This document shows positions 4,994 to 5,653 of a stretch of DNA of 5,653 nucleotides, piece after piece. This stretch comes from Candidatus Woesearchaeota archaeon (GTDB taxonomy: Archaea; Nanobdellota; Nanobdellia; Woesearchaeales; JACQSR01). Both the position numbers and the translations under genes were made by a program. The notes beneath the pieces are model-generated. The model was not told where the DNA came from. It searched no databases and was given only the letters and a program-made list of their open reading frames with translations. Every line of letters begins with the position of its first letter. The first letter of the stretch is position 1. The stretch lies in NCBI GenBank assembly GCA_023255615.1, contig JAHFLI010000084.1, positions 1 through 5,653 on the forward strand, given 5' to 3'.

Positions 4994-5653
4994 GAATTGA
5001 CGAATAGAAAGATGTACTGGCTTTTTTTTCATCAATTCATCCATTTCTCTTCTCGTCAATAATCTCGTTTTTGCACCGTGACCCTGAATCACACTTTCCG
5101 CGTTATGCATACCACACTGAACAGCAAACGGGATGTCTTTTTTTCTGATATATCCGGAGAGAAATCCAGAAGCAAATGCATCTCCCGCACCAGTCGTCTC
5201 AACTACTTTAATGGTATGAGGTCGAGCAAAATATGTCTTCTGTCCATCAAATACTCGAACTCCTTCTTCACCATTCGTTATAATCACGATCTGAGGTCCG
5301 AGAAGACGCAATCGCTGCAATATATTCTCACTTGACCCCTTTCCGACCAACGTCTGCGCTTCTTCAAGATTAAGAACTAAAATCGTTGTTTTGTCGAGAA
5401 TTTTTTTTAAAAACTTTTTTCCTTTTGCGACTAAATAGGATGACGCATTAAACAATATTTTTATATGATGCCGTTCTGCATAGTCAGCGAGTTTCTCGAG
5501 AGACGTGTATGATTTTCCCATCATGGTTGCAAAGTAAAACCATTGAGCATGGAGTTTACTAACAGGAATCTCACTAAAATCGAGATGATCATTTGCCCCT
5601 TTATAGACGAAGATGGTCCGATCATGTTTCACGGAATCAAGGACGATGGAATA
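4979..5653 (-). CDS. PfkB-family carbohydrate/nucleoside kinase, N-terminus outside the window
   Basis: At least 224 residues are visible and the frame is open to the window edge, where it reads YSIVLDSVKHDRTIFVYKGA; the usual PfkB start (about 80-90 more residues, with the GG substrate motif) should lie beyond 5653. The GTG at 5630-5632 is therefore not the true start. Family marks are HDRTIFVYKGAND, NLEEAQTLVG (the NxxE metal-binding motif), VIITNGEEGVRVF, and the C-terminal signature ETTGAGDAFASGFLSGY, whose GAGD holds the anion hole and catalytic Asp. The enzyme phosphorylates a sugar or nucleoside hydroxyl using ATP or another donor; the substrate cannot be told from this part. The C-terminus ends in a short polar tail (SIRQFSVQS) within the 15-base overlap with YdjM-like copy B. 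Confidence 0.9.
   Translation of the reverse strand, partial: YSIVLDSVKHDRTIFVYKGANDHLDFSEIPVSKLHAQWFYFATMMGKSYTSLEKLADYAERHHIKILFNASSYLVAKGKKFLKKILDKTTILVLNLEEAQTLVGKGSSENILQRLRLLGPQIVIITNGEEGVRVFDGQKTYFARPHTIKVVETTGAGDAFASGFLSGYIRKKDIPFAVQCGMHNAESVIQGHGAKTRLLTRREMDELMKKKPVHLSIRQFSVQS

Noticed and set aside
5078..5335. Plus-strand open frame opposite the PfkB kinase
   Set aside because: It is antisense to the conserved GAGD and NxxE motifs of the kinase.

Overview
The window reads as chromosomal DNA from an archaeon. It carries the archaeal gene pair of an eight-cysteine Zn-ribbon protein and aEF-1beta, a tRNA m2,2G26 methyltransferase (Trm1), and no bacterial -35/-10 promoters. Instead, several genes start about 26-28 bases after the centre of a TATA box (TTTATAAA, TTTATTAA or ATTATAAA), the layout expected for leaderless archaeal transcripts. 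Moderate-to-low GC, very short intergenic gaps and overlapping convergent 3' ends would fit a small-genome lineage such as DPANN, but the lineage is not proven by this sequence.

Layout. 1-354: decayed 3' part of a beta-class DNA methyltransferase. 488-941 (+): two-gene operon, Zn-ribbon protein then aEF-1beta, one base apart, with its own TATA box. 913-1971 (-): Trm1, whose 3' end overlaps aEF-1beta by 29 bases. 2071-2660 (-): an AT-rich pair, a 49-residue AbrB/SpoVT-like protein and a three-helix membrane protein. 2707-3180 (+): a membrane protein of the YdjM/DUF457-like predicted metal-dependent hydrolase type. 3160-3684 (-): an AbrB antitoxin joined by frameshift to a shortened PIN-domain toxin. 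3806-4420 (-): a roughly seven-helix membrane protein of unknown function. 4520-4993 (+): an ungapped paralogue of the 2707-3180 protein, also 157 residues. 4979-5653 (-): a PfkB-family carbohydrate or nucleoside kinase whose N-terminus lies outside the window.

The left third is translation-related housekeeping (aEF-1alpha nucleotide exchange and tRNA modification). The right two thirds alternate: each plus-strand YdjM-like gene is divergent from a minus-strand gene set ending in a membrane protein, and runs convergently into the 3' end of the next minus-strand gene. The most interesting points are the decaying toxin-antitoxin locus, in which the old antitoxin C-terminus is still readable in another frame, a palindrome abutting its TATA box, the unannotated small AbrB-like gene ending at an A9 run, and the paralogous membrane-protein pair. 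No RNA gene, CRISPR array or insertion sequence was seen, and no gene-free stretch exceeds 300 bases.
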